Assembly (NCBI RefSeq): GCF_025403375.1
Contig: NZ_JAMPTM010000039.1
Span: forward strand, 1 to 33,537
Direction: 5' to 3'
Source of the DNA: Frankia gtarii
Lineage (GTDB): Bacteria; Actinomycetota; Actinomycetes; Frankiales; Frankiaceae
Length of the DNA: 33,537 nucleotides
This document shows positions 7,206-14,873 of the stretch, in pieces (position 1 is the stretch's first letter; each line of letters opens with the position of its first letter). A model generated the notes under the pieces. It searched no databases. It was not told where the DNA came from and worked only from the letters and a program-made list of their open reading frames with translations. The translations under genes and the position numbers were made by a program.

Positions 7206-9122
7206 TCACCGGGATTGCGATCCGCCCCCTCCCGCGTCCCCCGCAGGGCCTCCCCCGCGCCCTGGTGGCGAGTTGCCCGGCCGGGTCGGGGGCACCAGCC
7301 GGACGCCGCCTGACGGCTCGATCGGCACTGTGCGTTCGAGCGGCGAGCGCCACGTCGGCAGTGGCGCCGCAACCGGGGCCGGGGGCCCGCCGGGCGTGCT
7401 GCCCGCCCGCGCCGCCGGGGGCTGGTCGGCCGCCGCGCCGGCCCCGGCACCCACGCGGGCCCCGGCAACCGTCCCGGCCCGTGCGGGCACGGCCGCACCG
7501 GATGCGGCCGCACCCGCCCCTACGCCCGCCGGGACCGTGGCCGGGCTTGCCGCCGTCGTGGTCACGCCGGCAGGCTGCCGTTGCGGACCCCGGCCCGTCC
7601 GGGGGGCCTCCTGTGAACCCGAGTACAACGCCGCGGCGGCGCCGCGCTCGCCCACGAAGGCCAACCAGAGGCCGACCACCAGCCAGACAGCCAGCACGAC
7701 CACCGGGCGGCCGCCGGCCGCGCCCTCGAAGTAGCTGGTGGAGCGAAGCAGGGTCGCCCCCGCCCCGGGCGGGGCGAACTGGCCGATGTCCCCCCACGGC
7801 CGGGGCAGCATCTCCGGCGCGGACTGCGCCGCCGACAGCGCGGCGCCCGCGACCGTCACCAGGACGATGCCGACCAGGCCCGGCGTTCCCGCCACCGCGC
7901 CGACACCTACGACCGGCCCGGCGACCGCCAGGGCCAGCAGAGTCAGCACCGCCATCGTCGCCAGGAAGGAGCCCGGCAGGACGTCGAGCGCGCCCTGCAG
8001 CGCCACCGTCCCGGCGAAGCCGCAGAGCACCGCGAGCACCGCGATGCCGGCCAGCCGGACCGCCCGGGAGCGGACCAGCCGGGTCAGCAGCACCCCACCG
8101 GCGGCGATGACAAGCACGAGCGGCAGGTACCCGGAGGCCAGCCCCCCGCCGGCCTGGTCGCGGGGCGCGTTCGCGACCACGTCGACGACCGGGATCTCCA
8201 GGCCGGGCATGAACACCCGGATGCCTCGGGTGATCGCCTCGGTGACCGCGGGACTGGCGGCGGAGGCTACCCGCAGCGTCAGTCCGTCGTCGCCGATGAC
8301 GATCGCGGCGTAGGCGTCGCGGTCGCGCAGCGCCTGGTCCGCGGCGGCGACGGTCGGCGCCGTGTGCACGGTGAGGGCGCCGGGCTCGACCCGGCTGATC
8401 TGGTCGGCGAGCGCGGTCGCCGCGGGCGCCGGACCGACGGTGAGGATCGGCAGGTCCCGTGGCCGCAGGCTGGTCACCGACGTTCCGTAGAGCCACACCA
8501 GAATCCCCAGCAGCACGGCCACCCCGACCGCGACGAGGCCGGCCCGACGCATCCCGCGCAGGCTCAGCGGATCCCGGACCGGACCGTGTTCCGCCGCGGC
8601 ACCCGGTCTACCCGCGCCCGCCACCGCGTCGCGACGGACGCCGGCGACGAGGCCGTCTGGAGCATCATCCGAACGGGCGCCGGCCTCCCCCGAACCAGGC
8701 ATACCGCCCAGGCCAGCCCCACCGGCCGAACCGGTGGCATCGGCCGAACCGGTGGCATCGGCCGAACCAGTGGCATCGGCATCGGCATCGGCCGCAGGCT
8801 CGCCCGGCGGGGTACCTCCGGCGGGAATGGTGCCGTCCAGGGTCGGGAGGGCGCTACCGTCGGCGACATGACGGTGGCCGTACGCCGGTCGCTGATCCGG
8901 CGAGCCGGCGTCGCCAAGGCCCTGGTCCTGCGGCGGATAGCCGGGATGGGCATGCCGGCCGACGCCGGAATCGACGGCGGTCGAGCCCCGGTGGCCCTCG
9001 GAACGGTCGCCGTCGGGGTCACCCTTCGGATCGGGGTCGCCGTTCACCTGCGGGCCGGGCTGGTGACGCTGCCCGGGCAGGGGGCCGTGGTCGCCCTCCC
9101 GGTGCCGGCCGCCGGTCACCAC
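7206..9122 (-). CDS. Six-helix membrane protein with disordered ends, YhgE/Pip or ABC-2 permease-like
   Basis: 638 residues if GTG at 9122 is used; the second GTG (9119) is equally possible. The first 185 residues are Gly/Asp/Pro-rich and low in complexity. One transmembrane helix follows (about 190-210, LVAVGVAVLLGILVWLYG), then about 140 extracytoplasmic residues with one alpha/beta-looking segment, then five helices (from SGYLPLVLVIAAGG to VVVLAVWLVVGLWLAFVG). The last 120 residues are Ala/Pro/Gly-rich. This one-plus-five topology, with PPGAGATLLRSTSYF before the last helix, resembles YhgE/Pip and DUF3533 permeases; that match is a judgement from layout, not a firm family call. GC3 stays high through the disordered N-terminus, so the long form is plausible. 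ATG at 8552, just before the first helix, is the minimal alternative. It is transcribed toward pafA. Confidence 0.75.
   Translation of the reverse strand: MVTGGRHREGDHGPLPGQRHQPGPQVNGDPDPKGDPDGDRSEGHRGSTAVDSGVGRHAHPGYPPQDQGLGDAGSPDQRPAYGHRHVADGSALPTLDGTIPAGGTPPGEPAADADADATGSADATGSADATGSAGGAGLGGMPGSGEAGARSDDAPDGLVAGVRRDAVAGAGRPGAAAEHGPVRDPLSLRGMRRAGLVAVGVAVLLGILVWLYGTSVTSLRPRDLPILTVGPAPAATALADQISRVEPGALTVHTAPTVAAADQALRDRDAYAAIVIGDDGLTLRVASAASPAVTEAITRGIRVFMPGLEIPVVDVVANAPRDQAGGGLASGYLPLVLVIAAGGVLLTRLVRSRAVRLAGIAVLAVLCGFAGTVALQGALDVLPGSFLATMAVLTLLALAVAGPVVGVGAVAGTPGLVGIVLVTVAGAALSAAQSAPEMLPRPWGDIGQFAPPGAGATLLRSTSYFEGAAGGRPVVVLAVWLVVGLWLAFVGERGAAAALYSGSQEAPRTGRGPQRQPAGVTTTAASPATVPAGVGAGAAASGAAVPARAGTVAGARVGAGAGAAADQPPAARAGSTPGGPPAPVAAPLPTWRSPLERTVPIEPSGGVRLVPPTRPGNSPPGRGGGPAGDAGGGGSQSR
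8725..8790. repeat. 18-bp in-frame tandem repeat plus short GCATCG repeats
   Basis: Three copies of GCCGAACCGGTGGCATCG (8725-8742, 8743-8760, 8761-8778, the last with one change) are followed by two GCATCG copies to 8790. On the minus strand they encode Ala-Asp-Ala-Thr-Gly-Ser repeats in the disordered N-terminus of the membrane protein. Confidence 0.9.
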
Positions 9123-9226
9123 GGGACCGCTTCCCCGGCCACGCCGACCCGCGCCGCGCCCGCCGTACCCCGCGAGTCCGCCGTCGCGCGCGCACTCACC
9201 GTCCTGATCGGCAGCGGTCTGCTCAC
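9116..9226 (-). CDS. Possible 36-codon leader ORF upstream of the membrane protein
   Basis: GTG at 9226 is preceded 5 nt upstream by a GGGGAGG Shine-Dalgarno. The frame runs 36 codons, nearly all ending in G or C, and its TGA (9118-9116) overlaps the second GTG start (9119) of the membrane protein in a GTGA. The predicted peptide begins MSRPLPIRTVSAR and is Arg/Ala-rich with no recognisable domain. It could be a real small protein coupled to the downstream gene, or a chance frame in GC-rich DNA. Confidence 0.35.
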   Translation of the reverse strand: MSRPLPIRTVSARATADSRGTAGAARVGVAGEAVPW

Positions 9227-9261
9227 CGCATCCTCCCCTCCGTCCGGCGGAGCCCGCCGGG

Positions 9262-9280
9262 ACGCTACGGGGAGTAGCGT
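9262..9280. promoter_or_regulatory. Palindrome with outward-facing -10-like hexamers
   Basis: ACGCTAC (9262-9268) and GTAGCGT (9274-9280) are a perfect 7-bp inverted repeat around GGGGA. Each arm contains TAGCGT in the outward direction, toward the membrane protein (minus) and toward the dienelactone hydrolase (plus). It could be a divergent promoter or an operator. Confidence 0.35.
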
Positions 9281-9522
9281 GACGCCTTCACCGAGTCGCG
9301 GCAGGTTCGACGGCGTGTCGCGGCACGGCGTTTCGCGGCGGATCCCCCGTCACCCGGCGGTTCTCGGCACCGTCCGGAGGTCCCCGCAGGGGACTCGGGG
9401 GTGCCCGGGTGGGCCGCCACACGAAGGTCGACACAGTTCTCGCTCGCCCGGCTGCCGCGCAGGTGGCAGGTCCGACGCCGGCCGGACGGTCACGGACGCG
9501 GCGACGGGGAAGGATGGCCGCC

Positions 9523-10308
9523 ATGACAACCGGAACGAACGACGCGACGTCCAGCCGAGCCGGACAGGCCGGCTCCCTGAAGAGCCACCTGCGGGCGGAG
9601 GTCATCCGGCGGGACACGGTACCGCTGACGATCGTGGCCCCCGCGGCGGACGATCCGCCCAGGGGTGGCGTGGTCGTCGTGCAGGACGCCCGAGGCATCA
9701 CGCCCTACCTGGTGTCCGTCTGCGACCGGCTGGCCGGGGCGGGCTGGCTGGCCGTGGCCCCGCATCTGTACCACCGCGACGGGCGGGACGAGGTCGACCC
9801 GGCCGGCGGCTGGCCGGGGGCGGTCCCGGCGATGGAGACGCTGACCGGGACGGGCATCGACGCCGATGTGGACGCCGCCCTGACCCATCTCACCGAGTCC
9901 GGCTTCGACGCCGAGCAGAGTGCGATCGTCGGGTTCTGCATGGGCGGCACGGTCGCGCTGCACACCGCGACCCGTCACCCGCTGGCCGCGGCGGTGTCGT
10001 TCTACGGCGGCGGGGTGAGCACCCCGTACTGGCCGGGGGTGCCGCCGCTGGTCGAGGCGGCCCCGGCGCTGCGCGGCCCTTGGCTCGGCCTGTACGGCGA
10101 GGAGGACCAGTTGATCACCACGGACGAGATCGGTGCGCTGCGGGCGGCGGCGGCCCGCAGCAGCACGCCGACGGAGCTGGTCAGTTACCCGGGCGCGGGC
10201 CATGCCTTCCACAGCGACGACCGGGAGGCGGTGTACCGCCCGGTCGCCGCGGCGGACGCGTGGTCCCGTGCGCTCGCCTTCCTCGACGAGCACGTCCGCC
10301 CACGCTGA
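9523..10308 (+). CDS. Dienelactone hydrolase family protein
   Basis: Cytoplasmic alpha/beta hydrolase of 261 residues, in the family that opens dienelactones and related esters. The nucleophile motif is GFCMGG with Cys139, and the other triad residues are Asp195 (GEEDQLI) and His227 (GAGHAFH); YHRDGRD and SFYGGG also fit the family. The start ATG at 9523 has AAGGA 8 nt upstream; an in-frame ATG at 9514 sits directly on that Shine-Dalgarno and is less likely. The substrate is unknown. It is convergent with prcA, with a perfect hairpin between them, and is probably unrelated to the proteasome. Confidence 0.9.
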   Translation: MTTGTNDATSSRAGQAGSLKSHLRAEVIRRDTVPLTIVAPAADDPPRGGVVVVQDARGITPYLVSVCDRLAGAGWLAVAPHLYHRDGRDEVDPAGGWPGAVPAMETLTGTGIDADVDAALTHLTESGFDAEQSAIVGFCMGGTVALHTATRHPLAAAVSFYGGGVSTPYWPGVPPLVEAAPALRGPWLGLYGEEDQLITTDEIGALRAAAARSSTPTELVSYPGAGHAFHSDDREAVYRPVAAADAWSRALAFLDEHVRPR

Positions 10309-10316
10309 GCCGCCGC

Positions 10317-10362
10317 TCGGCCGGTCCGGCGGTTGTGCAGGGGCACCGACCGGACCGGCCGA
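10317..10362. terminator. Hairpin between convergent dienelactone hydrolase and prcA
   Basis: A perfect 13-bp inverted repeat, TCGGCCGGTCCGG (10317-10329) and CCGGACCGGCCGA (10350-10362), around a 20-nt loop, 9 bp after the hydrolase stop. There is no U-tract, which is usual in high-GC genomes. The position suggests a terminator that could serve both strands. Confidence 0.55.
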
Positions 10363-10460
10363 CGCGGCCGGTCGACAGGACGCCGGCCACGGTCAGCGAG
10401 ACGGCCGATCAGCGGGACGGGCCGGCCACGAGGACGTGGCCGGTCAGGAGGACAGGTCGG

Positions 10461-11186
10461 TCAGGAGGACGTGGCGGTCTGGGCGAGCAGCTCGGCGAGG
10501 GCGTTGCCGGTGATCCGCTTGAACTGCCGCCGGGCGCGGGACCGGTCGAGCATCCCGACTTCCAGGTTGGCCTCGGTGAGCACCCGCTCGCCGTTCTGCG
10601 GCAGGCCCGGCGGCACGCTGACGGTCAGCGCCTGCACCGCGACCCGCAGGGCGTCGGCGAGGGGCTGGCCGTCCCGGTGGTGCTCCTTCAGTGAGGTCGT
10701 GACCTGGTCGGAGGCGCCCCCGATCGCGACGAAGCCCCGTTCGTCGGCGATCGACCCGTCGAACGTCAGCCGGTAGATCTGGTCGTCGTCGCTGCTGCGG
10801 CCCACCTCGGCCACCACGATCTCGACCTCGTAGGGCTTGACGCTCTCGGTGAAGATCGCGCCAAGGGTCTGCGCGTAGGCGTTGGCGAGGGCGCGGCTGG
10901 TGACGTCCCGCCGGTCGTACATGTATCCGCGGGAGTCCATCAGGCGGATGCCGGCCGTGCGCAGGTTCTCGAACTCGTTGTACTTGCCCACGGCGGCGAA
11001 CGCGATGCGGTCGTAGATCTCGCTGATCTTGTGGAGGGTCGCCGAGGGGTTCTCGGCGACGAACAGGATCCCGTCCGCGTAGGTGATGACGACCACGCTT
11101 CGTCCGCGCGCGATGCCCTTGCGCGCGTACTCGGACTTGTCGCGGACCTGCTGTTCGGGGCTCGCGTATCCGAACGGCATGGTCAC
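10461..11186 (-). CDS. prcA: 20S proteasome alpha subunit PrcA
   Basis: Non-catalytic outer-ring subunit of the 20S core; heptameric alpha rings gate entry and dock the ARC/Mpa ATPase. The protein has 241 residues with [53 protein letters not shown] and TFDGSIADE, all typical of PrcA. The start is GTG at 11186 with GGGAGG 5 nt upstream; ATG at 11180 gives an N-terminus closer to MSFPYF-type homologues and is a fair alternative. The GTG is 1 nt beyond the prcB stop, so the two are translationally coupled and can be made in equal amounts. Confidence 0.96.
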   Translation of the reverse strand: MTMPFGYASPEQQVRDKSEYARKGIARGRSVVVITYADGILFVAENPSATLHKISEIYDRIAFAAVGKYNEFENLRTAGIRLMDSRGYMYDRRDVTSRALANAYAQTLGAIFTESVKPYEVEIVVAEVGRSSDDDQIYRLTFDGSIADERGFVAIGGASDQVTTSLKEHHRDGQPLADALRVAVQALTVSVPPGLPQNGERVLTEANLEVGMLDRSRARRQFKRITGNALAELLAQTATSS

Positions 11187-11187
11187 G

Positions 11188-12012
11188 TCAGCCTCCCGCG
11201 CTCGTGGAACGGTCCGCGATGATGGCCGTCACCACGGGTTCTACCTCATCGTCGCCGTAGCGGCGGTACCCGTCGGACGTGACCGCCGCGACGATCGGGT
11301 ACAGCCGGCGGATCGTGTCCGGACCGCCCGTCGCCGAGTCGTCGTCGGCGGCGTCGTAGAGCGCCTCGACGGCGATCCGCACCGCGTCGGCCTGGGTCTG
11401 GTCGGCCCGGTAGAGCTTCTTCAGCGAGCCCTTCGCGAACACCGAGCCGGAGCCGATGGACTCGTACGTCCGTTCCTCCGACTTCGCCGCCGCGATGTCG
11501 TAGGAGAAGATCCGGCCCGCGTCCATGTCCGGGTCGTAGCCGGCGAACAAGGGGACGACCGCGAGGCCCTGCAGGGCCATCGGCAGGTTGCCCTTGACCA
11601 TGGCCGCCAGCCGGTTGGCCTTGGCGTCCAGGCTCAGGGTCGCACCCTCGATCTTCTCGTAGTGCTCCAGCTCCACCTGGAACAGCCTGATCAGCTCGGC
11701 GCCGACCCCGGCCGTGCCGGCGTAGCCCACGCAGGAGAAGTCGTCGGCGTGGTGCACCTTCTCGACGTCCCGCTGGGCGATCATGTGCCCCTGCGTCGCC
11801 CGCCGGTCACCGGCCATGATCACACCACCGGGGAAGGTCACCGCCACGATCGTCGTGCCGTGCGCCACCTCGGTGACCGGCCCCGGCAGGCCGCTCTGGG
11901 CCCCCGGCAACAGGTGCGGCGCCGACTGCGACAGGAAATCGGTGAACGACGACGTTCCCGGTGTCATGAACACAGCCGGTAGGCGCCCGGCGCCACCCAT
12001 TGGATCAGCCAC
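11188..12012 (-). CDS. prcB: 20S proteasome beta subunit PrcB
   Basis: Catalytic inner-ring subunit, made with a propeptide that is removed to expose an N-terminal Thr nucleophile. The cleavage site is clear in [16 protein letters not shown], with Thr53 in the long form. Other marks are [40 protein letters not shown] and [17 protein letters not shown] prefer GTG at 12012, preceded 4 nt upstream by GGAAGGGGG; it retains [19 protein letters not shown], which matches the propeptide of Streptomyces PrcB. ATGs at 12000 and 11967 are alternatives, the last giving 259 residues. The ATG at 11967 overlaps the TGA of a possible small upstream ORF. About 590 bp separates this gene from pup, more than is usual. 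Confidence 0.95.
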   Translation of the reverse strand: MADPMGGAGRLPAVFMTPGTSSFTDFLSQSAPHLLPGAQSGLPGPVTEVAHGTTIVAVTFPGGVIMAGDRRATQGHMIAQRDVEKVHHADDFSCVGYAGTAGVGAELIRLFQVELEHYEKIEGATLSLDAKANRLAAMVKGNLPMALQGLAVVPLFAGYDPDMDAGRIFSYDIAAAKSEERTYESIGSGSVFAKGSLKKLYRADQTQADAVRIAVEALYDAADDDSATGGPDTIRRLYPIVAAVTSDGYRRYGDDEVEPVVTAIIADRSTSAGG

Positions 12013-12194
12013 GCATCCCCCTTCCGATAGACGGTCACACGGCCCGCGGCGTCCCGATCGTCTCCGGGAACCGCGGGCGACGTGCGCGTGAGCACAACAT
12101 AGGGCCATCGCCTCCCGGTGGGGTCGGCCAGGGCGACCGGCCGGGTGATCGACGGCGATCCTCCCCCGGGCGACCCGGCCCGCGCCGGCCCCAC
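11964..12194 (-). CDS. Possible 76-codon ORF between pup and prcB
   Basis: GTG at 12194 has GAGAGG 6 nt upstream. The frame runs 76 codons with about three quarters of third positions G or C, and its TGA overlaps the ATG at 11967 of prcB as ATGA. The C-terminal half ([19 protein letters not shown]) looks like a folded beta-rich protein rather than antisense noise. Between 12012 and 11967 it would share DNA with the prcB propeptide in another frame. I recognise no family. It may be a real coupled gene, a remnant of a gene once located here, or chance. Confidence 0.4.
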   Translation of the reverse strand: MGPARAGSPGGGSPSITRPVALADPTGRRWPYVVLTRTSPAVPGDDRDAAGRVTVYRKGDAWLIQWVAPGAYRLCS

Positions 12195-12206
12195 GAAGCA
12201 CCTCTC

Positions 12207-12599
12207 GAGGCCGTCCGCCGGTGCCCGGCGGATCCCGGCGAACGGGCACCCGGCGGACCGCGGCGGGGCGGTTCAGGACCGTCCGGGTACGCCTGGGGGG
12301 CCGCCCACGTGACCAGCGACAATCCGCACGTCGCTAGACCGCGCCAGCGCGGCCTGAGGGCGAGCGAGTACCCGGTTCGGCGAGGCCCGGCAGACCGCCC
12401 GCAACCCGACCTCACCCGCTGGCGGAACCGGCGGGCGAGGTGCGGTGCACGGGTGGGCGACCCGACCGGTGGCGGTCGATGACACGGGGCGGCCGCCACG
12501 ATCGAGAGGCACCTTCGGTGCCCCGGGGCCCGCCCGGGGCACCGAGGTCAACCGTCCGCGCGGCGCAGGCTCAGCCCCGCCGACGCAGGCGCCTCGCGG
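12207..12599. other. Non-coding stretch between pup and prcB
   Basis: About 390 bp downstream of pup. Several open frames cross it on both strands, but none has a Shine-Dalgarno, consistent GC3 or a recognisable product. It contains the perfect hairpin at 12516-12544. Confidence 0.5.
12516..12544 (-). terminator. Perfect 12-bp hairpin downstream of pup
   Basis: CGGTGCCCCGGG (12516-12527) and CCCGGGGCACCG (12533-12544) pair fully around a 5-nt loop, 56 bp after the pup stop. There is no U-tract. It probably ends or attenuates pup transcripts before prcBA, so that pup can be made in excess of proteasome subunits (inference). Confidence 0.55.
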
Positions 12600-12818
12600 T
12601 CACTCGCCGCCCTTCTGGACGTAGCCCTTCACGAACTCCTCGGCGTTCTCCTCCAGGACGTCATCGATCTCGTCGAGGAGCGAGTCGACGTCCTCGGACA
12701 GCTTCTCGTGGCGCTCCTTGAGGTCGGAGGCCTCGCTCTCCTCGGTCGTGACCTCATCGGCCTCGTCCGCGCGCCGGTTGGTGTGCTGCTGCCCGCCGCC
12801 GCTGTCCCTGGTGGCCAT
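12600..12818 (-). CDS. pup: Prokaryotic ubiquitin-like protein Pup
   Basis: Intrinsically disordered protein tag of 72 residues that is attached by PafA to substrate lysines and recognised by the coiled coils of ARC. The C-terminal half carries the conserved helix region DVDSLLDEIDDVLEENAEEFVKGYVQKGGE-type ending; the last three residues are Gly-Gly-Glu. Because the terminal residue is already Glu, it can be ligated without deamidation by Dop. The N-terminus is Gly/Gln/Asp-rich. The ATG at 12818 has an excellent AAGGAGG at 6-nt spacing, and a TAGTGT hexamer 26 nt upstream suggests its own promoter with a short leader. Confidence 0.97.
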   Translation of the reverse strand: MATRDSGGGQQHTNRRADEADEVTTEESEASDLKERHEKLSEDVDSLLDEIDDVLEENAEEFVKGYVQKGGE

Positions 12819-12843
12819 GAAGCCCTCCTTCGATCGCCTGGCG

Positions 12844-12849
12844 CGACAC
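12844..12849 (-). promoter_or_regulatory. Candidate -10 element of pup
   Basis: TAGTGT on the minus strand, predicting a leader of about 18 nt that carries the AAGGAGG Shine-Dalgarno. The same hexamer is found upstream of arc. There is no clear -35. Confidence 0.4.
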
Positions 12850-12952
12850 TATCCCGCCCCACCGACACCATCAGTCCGATCGGTGAGAGGTCCACTCCAT
12901 CACGAACTGACCGTCTCGTCGCGACGTCCGCCCAGGGCGCAACGCACGCGGC

Positions 12953-14470
12953 TCAGCGACCGGCCAGCGCGTCGACGAGGTCCGCGGCGGTGGCGCAGCG
13001 GTCCAGCAGCTCGCCGACGTGGGCCTTGGTCCCCCGCAGCGGTTCCAGGGTCGGCACCCGCTGCAGGGAGTCCCGGCCGATGTCGAAGATGACCGAGTCC
13101 CACGACGCCGCGGCGACCTGCTGCGGGTAGCGGGCGAGGCAGCGACCACGGAAGAACGCCCGGGTGTCCTCCGGCGGCTCCGTCATCGCCCGTATCACCT
13201 CGTCCTCGCTGACGACCAGGTCAAACCGGCCGCGCTCGACGAGGCGGTTGTATAGGCCCTTCTCCGGCCGCACGTCGTGGTACTGCAGGTCGACGAGCTC
13301 CAGGCGGGGCGAGTCCCAGTTCAGGCTGTCACGAGAGCGGTAGCCCTCCAGGATCGACAGCTTGGCCACCCAGTCGAGTTCCCGGGCGCAGCTCATCGGA
13401 TCGACCTCGAGGCGGCCGAGAACCGACTCCCAGCGGGAGAGGACGTCGGCGGTCTGCGGGTCGACGTCCGCGCCGAACCGGTTTTCCACGTACTTGCGGG
13501 CCTGCTCGAAGTACTCCATCTGCAGCTGCACGCCGGTCATCTTCCGGCCGTCGCGCAGGGTCACCAGATGCTTGAGCGAGGGGTCGTGCGAGATCGCCCG
13601 CAGCGCGGCCACCGGGCCGTCCACGGACAGGTCGACGCTGAACCAGCCATCCTCGATCATGGCGAGGACCAGCGACGTCGTTCCCACCTTCAGGTAGGTG
13701 GCGACTTCACTCATGTTCGCGTCGCCGATGATGACATGCAGCCGGCGGTACTTCTCCGGGTCGGCGTGCGGCTCGTCCCGGGTGTTGATGATCGGCCGCT
13801 TCAGCGTCGTCTCCAGGCCCACCTCGACCTCGAAGAAGTCCGCCCGCTGACTGATCTGGAAGCCGGCCTCGCGGCTGTCGACGCCGAGGCCGACCCGACC
13901 GGCGCCGCAGACGACCTGACGGGAGACGAAGAACGGGGTGAGGTTGCGGACGATCTCCCCGAACGGGGTCGACCGGGCCATGAGGTAGTTCTCATGGCAA
14001 CCGTAGGAGACGCCCTTGTTGTCGGTGTTGTTCTTGTAAAGGTTGACGGGCTTGGCGCCCGGCACCGTCAGGGCGCGCCGCGCCGCCTCCGCCATCACCC
14101 GTTCGCCGGCCTTGTCCCACAGCACGACGTCACGCGGGTTGGTGACCTCGGGCGAGGAGAACTCCGGATGCGCATGGTCGACGTAGAGCCGCGCCCCGTT
14201 GGTCAGGATGACGTTGGCGAGGCCCAGGTCGTCCTCGTTGGCCGGCGCGGTGGGATCGACCGCGGGCTCCCGGGGAAGCTCGAAGCCCCGCGCGTCCCGC
14301 AACGGCGACTCCTCTTCGAAGTCCCACCGGGCGCGGCTGCCCGAGGACGACGTTCTGTTGGCATAGGAGTTCACCACCAACGACGAGGCCAACATCTGAT
14401 TGGTGTTCGGCTGACCGGGCACCGACACCCCGTACTCGGTCTCGATTCCCATGATCCGGCGCGCGCTCAC
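12953..14470 (-). CDS. dop: Depupylase / Pup deamidase Dop
   Basis: PafA homologue that hydrolyses the isopeptide bond between Pup and substrate, and in species whose Pup ends in Gln also deamidates it. The protein has 505 residues, full length. Visible marks are [12 protein letters not shown] (metal-binding Glu), the Dop-specific loop between about residues 40 and 65 ([16 protein letters not shown]), [18 protein letters not shown] with the nucleophilic Asp98, [30 protein letters not shown] and the C-terminal [19 protein letters not shown]. The start is GTG at 14470, 6 nt after a TACGCT hexamer and with no Shine-Dalgarno. The frame remains open upstream, but that part is not Dop-like. It ends 135 bp before pup. 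Confidence 0.96.
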   Translation of the reverse strand: MSARRIMGIETEYGVSVPGQPNTNQMLASSLVVNSYANRTSSSGSRARWDFEEESPLRDARGFELPREPAVDPTAPANEDDLGLANVILTNGARLYVDHAHPEFSSPEVTNPRDVVLWDKAGERVMAEAARRALTVPGAKPVNLYKNNTDNKGVSYGCHENYLMARSTPFGEIVRNLTPFFVSRQVVCGAGRVGLGVDSREAGFQISQRADFFEVEVGLETTLKRPIINTRDEPHADPEKYRRLHVIIGDANMSEVATYLKVGTTSLVLAMIEDGWFSVDLSVDGPVAALRAISHDPSLKHLVTLRDGRKMTGVQLQMEYFEQARKYVENRFGADVDPQTADVLSRWESVLGRLEVDPMSCARELDWVAKLSILEGYRSRDSLNWDSPRLELVDLQYHDVRPEKGLYNRLVERGRFDLVVSEDEVIRAMTEPPEDTRAFFRGRCLARYPQQVAAASWDSVIFDIGRDSLQRVPTLEPLRGTKAHVGELLDRCATAADLVDALAGR

Positions 14471-14476
14471 TCTGCA

Positions 14477-14482
14477 AGCGTA
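14477..14482 (-). promoter_or_regulatory. Candidate -10 element of dop (leaderless)
   Basis: TACGCT on the minus strand with 6 nt (TGCAGA) to the GTG start of dop. With the double hairpin upstream, dop appears to be transcribed independently of arc. Confidence 0.45.
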
Positions 14483-14759
14483 GGTGCTGGGCGGGCGGTC
14501 GGTTGGCCGGACGTCCGCCTTGTTTGTTCTGGGCGATGCGTGCGACCCCGTTGCGCCCCGCGCGGATCCGAACGGCAAGCACCGAGCCGGACCCGTCCGC
14601 GGGCAGGGATCCCCCGATTGAGGGCACCCGAGTCCGGCGCCGGATCGCGCCACAACCGGCAAACGGGGGCACCCCACGTAGGTGGCTGCGCACCTTCGTG
14701 CCAGCTCCTCGTCGGCGGCCCGCGCCTTTCCGGGGGTGTCCCTCGCTGGTCGGCGCATG
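14483..14759. other. Gene-free stretch between arc and dop
   Basis: The gap between arc and dop is about 400 bp; this part lies between the dop -10 and the arc hairpins. Frames on both strands are Arg/Pro-rich and unconvincing. I see nothing else in it. Confidence 0.5.
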
Positions 14760-14798
14760 CCACGACACCCGGGACCGTTTGGGTCCCGGGTGTCGTGG
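14760..14798 (-). terminator. 17-bp perfect hairpin downstream of arc (distal)
   Basis: CCACGACACCCGGGACC (14760-14776) pairs perfectly with 14782-14798 around the loop GTTTG. The arms are flanked by GCATGC copies at 14755-14760 and 14805-14810. It is the second of two hairpins met by transcription leaving arc. Confidence 0.65.
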
Positions 14799-14813
14799 TT
14801 CGGTGCATGCCGC

Positions 14814-14847
14814 CCACAGCGGTCGCGTCGCAGCACGACCGCTGTGG
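14814..14847 (-). terminator. 12-bp perfect hairpin downstream of arc (proximal)
   Basis: CCACAGCGGTCG (14814-14825) pairs with CGACCGCTGTGG (14836-14847) around a 10-nt loop, starting 27 bp after the arc stop. Together with the 14760-14798 hairpin it probably terminates arc transcription. Confidence 0.6.
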
Positions 14848-14873
14848 AACCGCGCGGCGGGGTCCGCCGACCG

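Noticed and set aside
8364-10694. 776-codon plus-strand frame
   Set aside because: It runs antisense through the membrane protein and out of phase through the dienelactone hydrolase; no domain is visible.
12035-12551. Long minus-strand frames between pup and prcB (92 and 154 codons)
   Set aside because: No Shine-Dalgarno, mixed GC3 and no recognisable fold. A faint resemblance to an HNH or endonuclease VII remnant was too weak to report as a feature.
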